A stretch of DNA of 35,712 nt. It comes from an uncultured Mediterraneibacter sp. Its GTDB lineage: Bacteria; Bacillota; Clostridia; Lachnospirales; Lachnospiraceae. The stretch covers positions 1 through 35,712 of the forward strand of contig NZ_CAKRGI010000024.1 in assembly GCF_934330165.1 (NCBI RefSeq), in the 5' to 3' direction. Below, piece by piece: positions 1-7,165 of the stretch; positions within the stretch are counted from its first letter, which is position 1, and every line of letters starts with the position of its first letter. Below the pieces are notes generated by a model that saw only the letters and a list, made by a program, of their open reading frames with translations, was not told the DNA's origin and searched no databases. Both the position numbers and the translations under genes were made by a program.

Positions 1-669
1 CTTCGCTTTGATCACATCTTCCAGATGGAAAAGCTGGTTGATATACATCATGCCCTGAACAGACGGCTGTGTATAATCCAGCTGCTTCCCTTTTGGAATT
101 GCATCTGTCAGATATCTGCGGATGTGAGCCCAGCAGGCTGTCCGTTTGGCATCAGGCACTTTGTTATAACCACTGTAACCATCGCACATTAGATATCCGT
201 TGAATCCCGCAAGGAATTCTACTGCGTTATTCCCGGCACGGGTTTCTGAATATTTATAAAGGATGATTGGTAATCCTCCGTCCTCCCCACTGCGGAATAA
301 CCCCATGTAAGATTTCGTCTGTGCACGTCTGCCGGGTTCATGTAATACCTGAAGTGGAGTTTCATCTGCCATTGCGAATTCACGTTTTAAAAGTTGCCGG
401 TGGAAGTAATTATACATCGGAGTAAAATAATCCAATGTATTGCGGATTACCCAGTTTGCCATCGTTGCTCTTGTGATAGCAACACCGTACTGTGCCAAGT
501 CTTTTTCCTGCCGGGTATAAGGAAGACTGTTACAAAACTTCTGATACATGACCCAGGCGATAGTATCTGCCGCAGCCATACCGTGAAGCATATGTGCATG
601 GCCGTCTTTTCCTTTTTTGATAACAGTAACGTCATCGTTATTACATTCTGGGCAAATATAATTTAACTC
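1..669 (-). pseudogene. IS66 transposase (TnpC), N-terminally truncated and cut by the window edge
   Basis: The minus strand is open from 669 to base 1 (223 codons) and reads as the central part of an IS66-family DDE transposase. It begins with a zinc-finger-like YICPEC, continues through YQKFCNSLPYTRQEKDL and RATMANWVI, then MADETPLQVLHEPGRRAQ, which carries the first catalytic Asp, and MCDGYSGYN, which carries the second. The catalytic Glu would lie beyond base 1. A TAG (670-672) sits directly upstream in frame and there is no start codon, so the N-terminal coiled coil and first zinc-finger half that full TnpC (about 500 aa) should have are missing. The fragment is head to head with tnpB at 695, whereas intact IS66 elements carry tnpB and tnpC on the same strand. 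It is therefore a rearranged remnant. Family identification is firm; the state of the part outside the window is unknown. Confidence 0.88.
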
Positions 670-694
670 CTAAATAAAGTTGGGGGGCTTCTAC

Positions 695-1051
695 ATGCTT
701 AATGATGCTGTCGGATTTGAAAAAATTTTTATTGCCACAGGGTATACTGACTTGCGGCGTGGAATTGACGGTTTGGCATCTACCATTATTCAGTTTGATT
801 TGGATCCTTTTAAAAAGCATGTCTTGTTCTTGTTCTGTGGAAAACGCACCGATCGAATTAAAGGGCTCGTTTGGGAAGGTGATGGATTCTTGCTTCTTTA
901 TAAAAGATTGAATATCGGCGGTTTTAGCTGGCCGCGTACAACGGAAGAAGCCATGGAGATTACACCAGAGCAGTTTCAAATGTTGATGCAGGGATTGTCT
1001 ATTGTTGCAAAACACCCAACTATAGCATTAAAACATAGTAAAGTGAGATGA
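695..1051 (+). CDS. tnpB: IS66 family accessory protein TnpB (Orf2)
   Basis: The 119-aa protein matches the usual length and motifs of IS66 TnpB: MLNDAVGFEKIFIATGYTD, TGYTDLRRGIDGLA, LFLFCGKRTDRIKGLVWEGD and GFLLLYKRL. TnpB is needed for IS66 transposition but is not the catalytic subunit; its biochemistry is poorly known. I chose the ATG at 695, which follows a G-rich ribosome binding site (681-687), over a TTG at 680. The reading frame appears intact. No tnpC follows on the plus strand; instead there is a hairpin and an unrelated membrane-protein gene. A tnpC fragment runs the other way upstream, so the protein is probably orphaned here and could at most act in trans for other IS66 copies. 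Confidence 0.9.
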   Translation: MLNDAVGFEKIFIATGYTDLRRGIDGLASTIIQFDLDPFKKHVLFLFCGKRTDRIKGLVWEGDGFLLLYKRLNIGGFSWPRTTEEAMEITPEQFQMLMQGLSIVAKHPTIALKHSKVR

Positions 1052-1075
1052 ATTATGGTAACATAATAATATCAT

Positions 1076-1113
1076 CTCTCTTTTTATTTGTAAGACAAAT
1101 TTAACAAAGAGAG
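1076..1113. terminator. Hairpin after tnpB
   Basis: CTCTCTTT (1076-1083) pairs with AAAGAGAG (1106-1113), and inside it ATTTGT pairs with ACAAAT around a 3-nt loop. The stem is interrupted and no T-run follows on the plus strand, so it may be an imperfect terminator or an end of the mobile-element remnant. Confidence 0.4.
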
Positions 1114-1163
1114 AATATAAGTGTTGAGAAAATTTGTTTACGAAAGATGGAGGAAAAAAGAGT

Positions 1164-1574
1164 ATGTTGATGAGAGCAAAAAGTATAACAAATTATTATT
1201 GTCAATCATGTAAATTTCCAAATACGGAATATGCCAATGTAGTTGAGTCATATATACAGTATTATGCTAAAAAGTCTAAGGAATATAAAATTATATATTC
1301 TTTAGGAAATGTCGTGTGCTTTTTGGCTGTAGCATCAATTGCGATTTTATCGGCATTCTCAATTACAGAACCGTATAGATGGATAATTACTGTAATAGCA
1401 GTAGGTTTTCTAGTTATCAGATTTTTATTGGAACTAGGAAATTTTTATCCTAAAAGTATTGTATATGTCCAAAAAAGGGATGAATTGATGAGAATACAAA
1501 GAGAGTGTCCTGTAATGAAGTACTCAGAAAATGTGTATGTTCAAAAGATAGAAGCGGTGATTCGGGATGAATAA
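1164..1574 (+). CDS. Small two-helix membrane protein, SLATT-like
   Basis: I chose the ATG at 1164 (136 aa) because a GGAGGA site lies about 10 bases upstream; an in-frame start at 1134 has no such site. The protein has a Cys-containing N-terminus (YYCQSC), a basic/Tyr stretch (YIQYYAKKSKEYK), two adjacent hydrophobic helices (about residues 44-66 and 72-92) separated by a short turn, and a charged C-terminal helix. That plan, with the short loop and the KSIVYVQKRDELMRIQRE segment after helix 2, resembles SLATT domains, the 2TM effectors known from nucleotide-signalling conflict systems. This is resemblance, not a demonstrated match. The stop overlaps the next start by 8 bases, so the two are probably translationally coupled. 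Codon use is AT-rich, like the following gene. Function is unknown. Confidence 0.6.
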   Translation: MLMRAKSITNYYCQSCKFPNTEYANVVESYIQYYAKKSKEYKIIYSLGNVVCFLAVASIAILSAFSITEPYRWIITVIAVGFLVIRFLLELGNFYPKSIVYVQKRDELMRIQRECPVMKYSENVYVQKIEAVIRDE

Positions 1575-3021
1575 AAGTGTTTATTTGTATGAATTAGATT
1601 CTGTTCGAAATTCGGAAAAAGAGATAGAGTATGGACAGCAACGATTATATGATGAAATTGTTTTAAAAGGCAATCAGGTAGTACTTACGTTTAATCAATT
1701 AGCGGATTCGAAGGCACTTTTATCAGCTTTAGAAAGCGAAGAATATCGAGAAGCATTTTCGAAATTATTTGAGTTGGGAATAATCAGGGTATCTGGACAT
1801 AGCGGAATTAGAACACCTGTTCAATATATTTTGGAAAATATAAAAGAAGATCCTCAAAGTGACAATTTTATATTTTCAGGCATTCCTATTAAACGTGCTG
1901 ATAAGATAACGGTAGATGCCTTTAGAACAGCGTTGACCAATAATGATCCTCAATTTTTGCGAATTAGTGAAACGACTTTAGGCAAAGGAGAAATTGATTA
2001 TCTTATAGAATACACAAAATGTGTATTGAAAATAAGTTTAGATCATGATTATTTAAATACGCCGAAGAATGAAAAATCGAAAAAATTAAGTTATTATTTA
2101 CACAATGTAGCATACAAGGCAATAAAGAAACAAAAATATAATAAAAAGGTAAAGAAACTTCTTCGTAAAATTGAAAAAAAGCTTAAGAAGAAAGAGCTAA
2201 ACGTAGAGAAAAGAAGTGAATGGTATAAGGCACTACGTTTGAAAAAGGGAAAATCGGAAGAAATTTTGATTTTAGCAGAAGCAATTATTGATATATGTTA
2301 CAATTTTGCAACAGAAGACAGCGTTTATGGGATATCAAAAAGATATTATGGAGAAAGAAAAGAAGATTGTATCAGGGAATTTAAAGAGTGCTTGGAACAA
2401 TATCTTGAGACAAAAGAAACTTTAGATCATAAATTCCGAGCAGTTGAGAGTGGAAAATGGGAAAAATATTCAGGAAAATTTCCGGATTGGAATGCTGCTT
2501 TGCGAATATGCGAAAATTCTATAGTGAAAGAACAAATTCAAATTAATCCCCAAATGAAGGAAAAGGGGAATGAAGAAGGAGAAAATTATTTTATTAAAGA
2601 TGGAGAAGAGGAAAAATATTGGAATAACTTATTAATAAGGGGAAAGTGGTGCAACATTAGCAAGGCGGCGGGATCTATAGTCACGATAATTCTAGGTGAA
2701 AGATTGATTGAAAAATTTTTGGATTTTGTTACAAATGTTTCTGAAAAAGTTATAAAGATGAGAGAGATTTCTTTTGTGAAGTTGACTCAGGTTATAACAG
2801 TGGAATTACATAAAATTATTCCCGAATCATTTGGCAATTTCATGGAGAATAGTCTATATCTTTTGGACAGTACTATAATATTGTCAATTATAATTGCAGC
2901 CATTTCAAAAAAGCAAACTGCTTTGAAATGGGATTTATCAGAGCAATTTGAGAGAGTTTTGCATTCATGGAAAGATGTTCGAAATGTCAAAAAAAGAAGA
3001 CGGGAAGGAAAAAAGATCTGA
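1567..3021 (+). CDS. YLYELDSVRNS-family protein of unknown function, AT-rich copy
   Basis: The 484-aa protein is a paralogue of the product at 3724; their first 16 residues (MNKSVYLYELDSVRNS) are identical. I do not recognise the family. The N-terminus looks alpha/beta: hydrophobic strands SVYLYEL and NQVVLTF are followed by acidic or polar residues (E9, D11, R14, N43, D47 of NQLADS), which could form an active site, but that is a guess. A long Lys-rich helical region follows (about 150-230), then two blocks shared with the paralogue: AEAIIDICYNF..EDSVYGIS, and W..Y.G.FPDWNAA.R. The C-terminal third has hydrophobic, probably membrane-associated helices and a basic tail (KKRRREGKK). The gene is rich in AAA, AAT and TTA codons compared with the second copy, suggesting separate or recent acquisition next to the IS66 remnant. 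It overlaps the two-helix gene upstream. Confidence 0.75.
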   Translation: MNKSVYLYELDSVRNSEKEIEYGQQRLYDEIVLKGNQVVLTFNQLADSKALLSALESEEYREAFSKLFELGIIRVSGHSGIRTPVQYILENIKEDPQSDNFIFSGIPIKRADKITVDAFRTALTNNDPQFLRISETTLGKGEIDYLIEYTKCVLKISLDHDYLNTPKNEKSKKLSYYLHNVAYKAIKKQKYNKKVKKLLRKIEKKLKKKELNVEKRSEWYKALRLKKGKSEEILILAEAIIDICYNFATEDSVYGISKRYYGERKEDCIREFKECLEQYLETKETLDHKFRAVESGKWEKYSGKFPDWNAALRICENSIVKEQIQINPQMKEKGNEEGENYFIKDGEEEKYWNNLLIRGKWCNISKAAGSIVTIILGERLIEKFLDFVTNVSEKVIKMREISFVKLTQVITVELHKIIPESFGNFMENSLYLLDSTIILSIIIAAISKKQTALKWDLSEQFERVLHSWKDVRNVKKRRREGKKI

Positions 3022-3046
3022 TCCCCTATTGTGGCGGGATCAGATC
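3015..3046. terminator. Perfect 11-bp inverted repeat over the stop codon
   Basis: GATCTGATCCC (3015-3025) and GGGATCAGATC (3036-3046) form a perfect stem with a 10-base loop, and the TGA stop of the upstream gene lies in the left arm. No clear T-run follows, so it is either a weak terminator or the edge of an inserted or deleted segment. Confidence 0.45.
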
Positions 3047-3086
3047 ATTGACTTTAATAGATTTTGTCTTTCTGTACCATGGAAGG

Positions 3087-3224
3087 ATAAGAATCATAGC
3101 AAGAAGAAGTATTTCGATAGAAGAAAAAATTGAAGCTCAAAAAGAAGTGGTTTCAAAAGCAAAAGACCGGCATGAAGCAGAATTGGAAAAGCTTGAGAAA
3201 CTGATGAGGAAAAGAGGTGGATGA
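3087..3224 (+). pseudogene. Fragment of a small charged coiled-coil protein
   Basis: In the frame ending at 3224 the sequence reads ISIEEKIEAQKEVVSKAKDR followed by HEAELEKLEKLMRKRGG, a charged helical segment like the short coiled-coil proteins often seen on Firmicutes conjugative elements. It has no good start codon of its own, and its frame upstream runs out of phase through the end of the preceding gene. The usual C-terminal part is missing. It overlaps the next small open frame by 4 bases. I regard it as the remains of an accessory gene. Confidence 0.4.
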
Positions 3225-3427
3225 TGAATAAGCAGTATTCGATGAAGATATATCCAGCTGGCCGAGGACGTGATGTCTATAGAAATATTGAGATTTGCGG
3301 TAATAGTACATTGAATCAGTTATGCGAGGTTATCCTGGAAGCCTTCGATTTTATGGATGAGCATTTGTATGAGTTTTGTATGGATAACCGCAAGTATAGT
3401 AGAGGTGGAACTGAAACAAGGAACTAA
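3221..3427 (+). pseudogene. N-terminal fragment of a plasmid pRiA4b ORF-3-like protein
   Basis: The frame begins MMNKQYSMKIYPAGRGRDVYR and continues IEICGNSTLNQLCEVILEAF and DFMDEHLYEFCMDN. This matches the start of pRiA4b ORF-3-like proteins (the Y.LKI.L....P..WR.I......T...LH..I...F.....HLYEF pattern). The family is usually well over 150 residues, but the frame stops after 68, shortly after the HLYEF motif. A second piece that could be its continuation (EKLNLHEKQK) appears about 300 bases downstream. It is therefore a broken gene, interrupted near the GGAACT repeats. The family is common on mobile and accessory DNA; its biochemical role is not established. Confidence 0.55.
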
Positions 3428-3488
3428 AATAAGGAACTAAAAAATTTGAGTTTCTTTTAAGTTCCTTGCAAAAATTTAAGTTCCTTGT
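3403..3488. repeat. Nested GGAACT inverted repeats plus 14-bp direct repeat
   Basis: ACAAGGAACT (3416-3425) is perfectly inverted at 3479-3488, and AAGGAACT (3431-3438) is inverted at 3460-3467, giving a nested two-on-two palindrome. The 14-mer AGGTGGAACTGAAA occurs at 3403-3416 and again at 3711-3724, flanking the palindrome and the second debris segment. The repeats sit exactly where the pRiA4b-like frame is broken, which fits an insertion or recombination footprint. A regulatory role cannot be excluded. The remaining bases up to 3526 are AT-rich, with no gene seen. Confidence 0.6.
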
Positions 3489-3526
3489 ATAAACTAAAAA
3501 AATGCTAGGATAAAATATATTGAATT

Positions 3527-3727
3527 ATGAGAGTTGACCAAATAGGAAAAGTACAACCAGATACTAGAAATCCAGTATTGGCATAGGTGTTAGAGGTATT
3601 GGGGATTACAGAAAATGAATGTACTCTTCAGACTGATCCCGTCGGTGAAAGCTGCAAATATGAACCCGATCGATACATCGAAGAAAAATTAAATTTGCAT
3701 GAGAAACAAAAGGTGGAACTGAAATGA
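3527..3727 (+). pseudogene. Decayed frame, probably the rest of the pRiA4b ORF-3-like gene
   Basis: Starting at the ATG at 3527 one frame reads MRVDQIGKVQPDTRNPVLA, then a TAG stop, then VLEVLGITENECTLQTDPVG and ...EKLNLHEKQKVELK to a TGA at 3725-3727. The TGA overlaps the ATG of the next gene (ATGA). The LNLHEKQK piece resembles the LGL..GQKF.Y.YDFGD region of pRiA4b ORF-3 proteins, but the YDFGD that should follow is missing. With an internal stop and a lost end it cannot be functional as read. If the upstream fragment at 3221 is the same gene, about 300 bases were inserted or rearranged between them. Confidence 0.4.
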
Positions 3728-5121
3728 ATAAGAGTGTCTATTTATATGAACTGGATTCTGTAAGAAATTCAAAAGAAGAGATTCAATATGCACAGGAACG
3801 GATGTTCCAGGAAATTATACTGAATGGAAACCAGGTGATCCTGACCATGAATCAGTTAGCGGATTCTCGTGCATTTCTTGCTGCGATTGAAAATGAGGAT
3901 ACGTTTGAACCATTTTTTGAGTTATGTCAGAAGGGTGTGATCCGAATTTCGCAGTATGGGATGTTGCGTACTCCGTCGCAGTATTTTCAGGAAAAAATAG
4001 AAGAATTTCTGAAGAAGGCAGAGAATGGTGAGGCTCAACAGAGTGCATTTATTTATTCAGGAGTTCCGGTTGCATATGATGATGCCCTATTGCTGAGACA
4101 GTTGTTGAAAGCATTGCGTTATAGCGACCCGGAGTGTTTGAGGGAGTTATCTGGTGATAATGAAGAAAATTATAGTGAAGAAAAGATGGAATATCTGATC
4201 CGCTATGTGAAGACGCTGCTGGCCTTGAGTGTCAATGCATTTTCATTGAATCCACCTAAAAGGGTAAAGCAAAAGAAACTGACCGAATATCTTCATGAAA
4301 TTGCATATCCGCTTACCGATCAGGATACAGTAGAAATCCTGAAAAGAGTTGAGAAAAATTTGAGTCTGCAGAATCGTCAGGAATATCGGAGTGCCTGGCA
4401 TATTTATCTTCATGAAAATGAGAGTGGAGAAAAGGCAAAATATGCAGAAGCGGTGATCGATCTATGTTATAATCTTACAATGGAAGACAGTATTTATGGA
4501 ATTTCCAGACATTATGATCTAAATGATATAGAATCTTGCCGTCAGTGGTTTAAAAGCAAATTGAAGGATTACTGGCAGAAGGATGTAGCTCCGGTTCATG
4601 TGTTTCCTGCAAAGGACAGTACGACATGGGAAATTTATCAGGGGGAACTTCCAGACTGGAGTTGTGCTGTTCGGGTTTTGCAGATGAAAAATGTGCAGGA
4701 AGTGATGAAACTGAAACCGGCTCTTGAAAATGAAGATTTTCAGACGGGAAGCCGTTATGAAGTTGGTATGGAGAAAGAGCTGAAAGAGTGGGATAAGAGT
4801 ATACATAAAGGAATAAAAAGAAATATCATAGATGCACTGATTGGTGTGGTGATCTTTGTGGGAATTGAACTGGGAATGAACTATCTACAGGATATTGTGT
4901 CCGTAGAAGGGGAACTTTCATTAGCTGCGACCATAGGATGGGCGGTCTTGCAGGTGATCGCTTTTGGTATTCTGAGTTTGTGGATTTCGGGTATGATATC
5001 CCGTTGGTGGACAAGCTGCGATATTTTAGACAGTATCGAGGAATTGACAAGAACGTGGGCAGATCTGAAGATTGTCAGAAAATGCCGGGAACGTCTGAAA
5101 GTTGAAAAAAGATTGAAATAA
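3724..5121 (+). CDS. YLYELDSVRNS-family protein of unknown function, second copy
   Basis: The 465-aa protein is a paralogue of the product at 1567. Shared blocks are MNKSVYLYELDSVRNS (1-16), GNQVILTMNQLADS (35-48), RTPSQY, YSG.PV, KKLTEYLHEIAY, AEAVIDLCYN...EDSIYGIS, and W..YQGELPDW. The C-terminus has two clear hydrophobic helices (IDALIGVVIFVGIELGMNYL and a Trp-rich WAVLQVIAFGILSLWISGMI) followed by a basic helical tail with W.DLKIVRKCRERLK. The likely topology is therefore a large soluble N-terminal part held at the membrane by the C-terminus. Codon use matches the downstream operon, unlike the AT-rich copy. It is 11 bases upstream of the NUDIX gene and probably cotranscribed with it. I do not recognise the family. 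The invariant acidic and Asn residues at the N-terminus suggest an enzyme or nucleotide-binding fold, as inference only. Confidence 0.8.
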   Translation: MNKSVYLYELDSVRNSKEEIQYAQERMFQEIILNGNQVILTMNQLADSRAFLAAIENEDTFEPFFELCQKGVIRISQYGMLRTPSQYFQEKIEEFLKKAENGEAQQSAFIYSGVPVAYDDALLLRQLLKALRYSDPECLRELSGDNEENYSEEKMEYLIRYVKTLLALSVNAFSLNPPKRVKQKKLTEYLHEIAYPLTDQDTVEILKRVEKNLSLQNRQEYRSAWHIYLHENESGEKAKYAEAVIDLCYNLTMEDSIYGISRHYDLNDIESCRQWFKSKLKDYWQKDVAPVHVFPAKDSTTWEIYQGELPDWSCAVRVLQMKNVQEVMKLKPALENEDFQTGSRYEVGMEKELKEWDKSIHKGIKRNIIDALIGVVIFVGIELGMNYLQDIVSVEGELSLAATIGWAVLQVIAFGILSLWISGMISRWWTSCDILDSIEELTRTWADLKIVRKCRERLKVEKRLK

Positions 5122-5132
5122 AAGGAAGAAAA

Positions 5133-5768
5133 ATGGACTCGATTGAAAAATATCTGGAATTAAGCCGGAAGTGTCCGGAGCTTTTTGCCCAGTCGGAAGA
5201 ACTTCCGTTAGTACTTGAACCAAAAGAATTGTATGCATTTGCACAAAAAAGTGGCAAAAGAATCGGGATTGTATACGAGAGCCATTACCATTTCATGGTT
5301 GTGGATGTTGTGCGTGCAAAGGATGGAAGTACGTTTGCATATGAAAGGCTGATGAACCGTGTTATGGGAGGGGCGGTTGTTATTGTTCCATACTATAGGG
5401 GAAAGTATATTTTACTGTGCCAATACCGTCATGCACTCAGAGAGTATCAGTACGGTTTTCCGAGAGGATTTGGAGAAGAAGGAATTTCTGCAAAAGAGAA
5501 TGCAGGGAAAGAATTATTGGAAGAACTTGGCGTGAAAGCGGAAAAATGGAAAGGTCTCGGGAAAATTGTGCCGGACAGTGGTGCACTTAGCACGAGTGCA
5601 GAGGTATTTCTGGCAGAGCTGAGTGAAGCTCCACAGATGACACGGGAAGAAGAAATAGTTGGACATATTGCATTGGACTGGGAGAAGTTAGGCGAGTGGA
5701 TACGGGATGGAAAAATTACGGACGGTTTCACTCTGGCAGCATATGCAAAGCTGAGTTTACAGAAATAA
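5133..5768 (+). CDS. NUDIX hydrolase with a variant Nudix box
   Basis: The 211-aa protein follows an AAAGGAAG site. Its N-terminal half includes a beta-rich VVDVVRAKDGSTFAYERL and a GGAVVIVPYYRGKYILLCQY core strand like ADP-ribose pyrophosphatase-type NUDIX proteins. The Nudix box (GX5EX7REUXEEXGU) is at residues 112-134, G112...KELLEELGV. The two metal-binding Glu (E130, E131) and E127 are kept, but the first Glu is Ile118 and the Arg is Lys126. The preceding FPRG matches the .PRG. motif of this subgroup. It would be expected to cleave a nucleoside diphosphate linked to another group; the substrate cannot be told, and the substitutions may lower or redirect activity. It sits directly downstream of the YLYELDSVRNS gene, suggesting a shared nucleotide-related task. 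Confidence 0.82.
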   Translation: MDSIEKYLELSRKCPELFAQSEELPLVLEPKELYAFAQKSGKRIGIVYESHYHFMVVDVVRAKDGSTFAYERLMNRVMGGAVVIVPYYRGKYILLCQYRHALREYQYGFPRGFGEEGISAKENAGKELLEELGVKAEKWKGLGKIVPDSGALSTSAEVFLAELSEAPQMTREEEIVGHIALDWEKLGEWIRDGKITDGFTLAAYAKLSLQK

Positions 5769-5777
5769 TGAGGAGGG

Positions 5778-5826
5778 GCGGCTGTTAGAGTAGGGGGAAG
5801 AGAGCATGCTCCTTATTATAAAGCCG
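5778..5826. other. Possible hairpin in the NUDIX-VanZ spacer
   Basis: GCGGCT near 5778 can pair with AGCCGC near 5821, with weaker G-U rich pairing inside. The 94-base spacer could hold an attenuator or terminator that separates the accessory island from the polysaccharide genes. No convincing T-run follows the stem. Confidence 0.25.
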
Positions 5827-5862
5827 CACACGATGAACAGGGATTGACGAAAGGAAAAGAAA

Positions 5863-6432
5863 ATGACCCTGCCGAATGTCTACGCATGGAATTACAGCAA
5901 AATTATCTTTTGTATGATTTCCCTGAAGATTTTATGGGGGATTCTGAAAAAATATATCCGGGAGGATATCTGGAGAAAACTGAATATAGCAGGCGTTGGT
6001 ATAGCTTTAGTTTTAATTTTAAAATATACAGTCCTGGGGCGTGCTGTGACCAGTGAGCATCGCTTTGTGTTAGCGGCAGCCGGTTCAAATGAATTTTTCA
6101 GGGAAATGCTGATGAATTGCTTTCTGTATTTCCCATTCGGTCTGACTTTGGGGGAGGTGCAGAGAAGAAAGGTATGGTCAGGTGCCTTTTTTGTGTCATT
6201 GCTTATCGAAATATGGCAGTTTATGGCAGGAACAGGTGTGGCACAGGGAACGGATCTGCTTTGTAATACGATTGGTGCGGTTTTGGGAAGTGGATATTCA
6301 TTGGAAAATTTCGGATTATCCAGTATATTAAAGAAAAAAAGGAAAGATTTCGAAATAAGTAAAAGTAATGTGGAAAAGAATGGAAAGAACAGCGTGGAGA
6401 AAGACCGGAAGAAGGAAGTGAGAAGATGGTAG
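5863..6432 (+). CDS. VanZ-like membrane protein
   Basis: The 189-aa protein starts at an ATG after AAAGGAAAAG. Hydrophobic segments lie at about 43-60, 82-98, 104-122 and 130-146. The VanZ signature is clear: NCFLYFPFGLTLGE (85-98), then SLLIEIWQF with E116 and Q119, and TDLLCNTIGAVLG (130-142) with the conserved Asp and Asn. The C-terminus is a long Lys-rich tail. VanZ was first seen in a teicoplanin-resistance cluster, and the family is common beside surface-polysaccharide genes, but its reaction is not settled. The stop overlaps the phosphatase start by 7 bases, so the gene begins the polysaccharide-control operon. A VanZ-like region is also fused to the LCP protein at 11034. Confidence 0.85.
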   Translation: MTLPNVYAWNYSKIIFCMISLKILWGILKKYIREDIWRKLNIAGVGIALVLILKYTVLGRAVTSEHRFVLAAAGSNEFFREMLMNCFLYFPFGLTLGEVQRRKVWSGAFFVSLLIEIWQFMAGTGVAQGTDLLCNTIGAVLGSGYSLENFGLSSILKKKRKDFEISKSNVEKNGKNSVEKDRKKEVRRW

Positions 6433-7139
6433 ACCTGCATATGCATATTTTGCCTGGACTTGATGATGGCTCAGATTCAATGGAAGAATCTATCAGAATG
6501 GCACGTCTGGCAGCGGAAAGCGGAGTAAATTATATTGCAGCCTCGTCGCATGGAAATTGCTATGATTATACGCTTGCAGACTATGAGAAGCAGTTTGCTG
6601 GCTTACAGAGAGAACTGGACAGGCAGAAAATTCCGGTGAAGCTGTATCATGCAATGGAAATATTGATGAACCGAAATGCACAGCAGTTACTGGAAGAAGG
6701 AAAATTACTGTCGGTTAACCATACAGGATATCTTCTGATAGAGTTCGATTTTGACGAAAATCCAGAAAGAGTTTACAGGATGGTTGCTTATTTGCAACGT
6801 ATGAAGTATAATATCATATTGGCACATCCTGAAAGATACAGTTTTGTTCAGGAGGATCCGGAGATCGCGTATTATCTTGCGGAGCGTGGATGTGTATTGC
6901 AGGTAAATAAGGGAAGTATTCTTGGTGAAATGGGCAGTGGATGTCAGAGGATGGCAGAGATGATGCTGGAGGATGGAATTGTACAGGTGATTGCGTCGGA
7001 TGCACATGACAGTCAGTACAGAACCCCGCAGATGGATGAGCTGATCCGTTATTTAAAGAAAAGATATACTTCAATGGAGATTAAGATGTGGCTGTCGGAG
7101 AATCCAAGCAGAATTTTAAAAGGATATCCGACGATATAG
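6426..7139 (+). CDS. cpsB: CpsB/CapC-type protein-tyrosine phosphatase (PHP family)
   Basis: The 237-aa protein has the family's length and metal-binding motifs: DLHMHILPGLDDG at the N-terminus (H5, H7), SSHGN (H42), AMEI (E79), ILAHPERY (H134) and ASDAHD (D192, H194). CpsB enzymes are Mn-dependent phosphatases that remove phosphate from the Tyr-rich tails of CpsD-type kinases, so cycling of the kinase controls capsule or exopolysaccharide synthesis. The likely substrates are encoded in the same operon at 8053 and 9470. The ATG at 6426 follows GAAGGAAGTGAG and overlaps the end of the VanZ gene. Assignment is strong; which polysaccharide is controlled is unknown, because no glycosyltransferase is in the window. 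Confidence 0.92.
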   Translation: MVDLHMHILPGLDDGSDSMEESIRMARLAAESGVNYIAASSHGNCYDYTLADYEKQFAGLQRELDRQKIPVKLYHAMEILMNRNAQQLLEEGKLLSVNHTGYLLIEFDFDENPERVYRMVAYLQRMKYNIILAHPERYSFVQEDPEIAYYLAERGCVLQVNKGSILGEMGSGCQRMAEMMLEDGIVQVIASDAHDSQYRTPQMDELIRYLKKRYTSMEIKMWLSENPSRILKGYPTI

Positions 7140-7165
7140 CCAGAGGAGGATAAAGGAGTAAAAGG

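Noticed and set aside
394..666. Plus-strand frame of 90 codons over the IS66 remnant
   Set aside because: The opposite strand reads as a clear IS66 transposase across the whole stretch.
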